Positions 24,324 to 24,403 of a stretch of 24,403 nt of DNA are shown piece by piece. Location: assembly GCA_036839975.1 (NCBI GenBank), contig DAISVU010000019.1:1-24403 (forward strand), given 5' to 3'. The number at the start of each line of letters is the position of its first letter. The first letter of the stretch is position 1. This DNA comes from RGIG7111 sp036839975 (GTDB lineage: Bacteria > Bacillota > Clostridia > Peptostreptococcales > Anaerovoracaceae). The notes beneath the pieces were generated by a model. It searched no databases, was not told the origin of the DNA, and saw only the letters and a program-made list of their open reading frames with translations. Made by a program: the position numbers and the translations under genes.

Positions 24324-24403
24324 ATGGCAAAAGCGAAATTTGAAAGGGCCAAACCGCATATCAATATCGGAACGATTGGTCATGTAGACCACGGAAAGAC
24401 AAC
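24324..24403 (+). CDS. tuf: elongation factor Tu, N-terminal part, cut by the right edge
   Basis: The frame starts MAKAKFERAKPHINIGTIGH and runs to VDHGKTT, the EF-Tu N-terminus with its P-loop GHVDHGKT. EF-Tu delivers aminoacyl-tRNA to the ribosome using GTP. A TTTAGGAGGGAC ribosome site lies seven bases upstream. Only about 26 codons are in the window. The tRNA-Thr gene 72 bases upstream probably shares its transcript, as in other tRNA-tuf arrangements. Confidence 0.97.
   Translation, partial: MAKAKFERAKPHINIGTIGHVDHGKT

Overview
The window looks like a chromosomal segment of a Bacillota (Clostridia-type) bacterium. The evidence is the order cysE-cysS-mrnC-(thyA-folA)-rlmB-sigH leading to a tRNA and tuf, together with mini-RNase III, a SigH-type sigma factor, strong AGGAGG ribosome sites and a sortase-type surface protein. 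A relative of Anaerovoracaceae/Mogibacterium is a guess from gene content; no species can be named from sequence alone.

The left part (1 to about 9.25 kb) is an accessory region in advanced decay. It holds, in order: an ISL3-type transposase on the minus strand, running off the left edge, with two stops and two frameshifts; a small zinc-ribbon protein; an unrecognised minus-strand gene broken at two homopolymers; an intact secreted C39-like cysteine peptidase; a lipoprotein gene with a TTG start and a C-run frameshift; a PrxQ/Bcp peroxiredoxin remnant joined in frame to the tail of a tyrosine recombinase; and a surface adhesin of about 1,200 codons (vWA domain, SpaA-like domain, sortase-like tail) carrying one stop and five frameshifts. 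A terminator at 9273-9314 ends this region.

The middle part (9.37 to 14.58 kb) is an intact minus-strand operon for a peptide/nickel-type ABC importer. It encodes two permeases, a lipoprotein substrate-binding protein and one fused double ATPase with a histidine-rich linker, which hints at metal rather than peptide transport. A 587-bp divergent intergenic region (14.58-15.17 kb) with hairpins, palindromes and divergent promoter-like boxes separates it from the plus-strand genes.

The right part (15.17 to 24.40 kb) is intact housekeeping DNA on the plus strand: a DJ-1/PfpI protein, a PHP-domain phosphoesterase, then cysE and cysS (cysteine synthesis and charging), mrnC and rlmB (rRNA maturation and methylation), thyA and folA (a dTMP/folate pair) and sigH, with a terminator after sigH. 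After a 565-bp gap with a promoter and a decayed reading frame come a membrane-anchored zinc-ribbon protein with an internal 99-bp-period repeat, tRNA-Thr(GGT), and the first 80 bp of tuf at the right edge.

The sharp boundary at about 9.25 kb is the main large-scale signal: more than a dozen disabling lesions lie to its left and none was found in the roughly 15 kb to its right. I did not find a convincing new multi-gene defence or biosynthetic system. The best leads are the secreted peptidase/lipoprotein pair with its palindromic operator candidate, the histidine-rich fused ATPase, and the structured divergent leader region.
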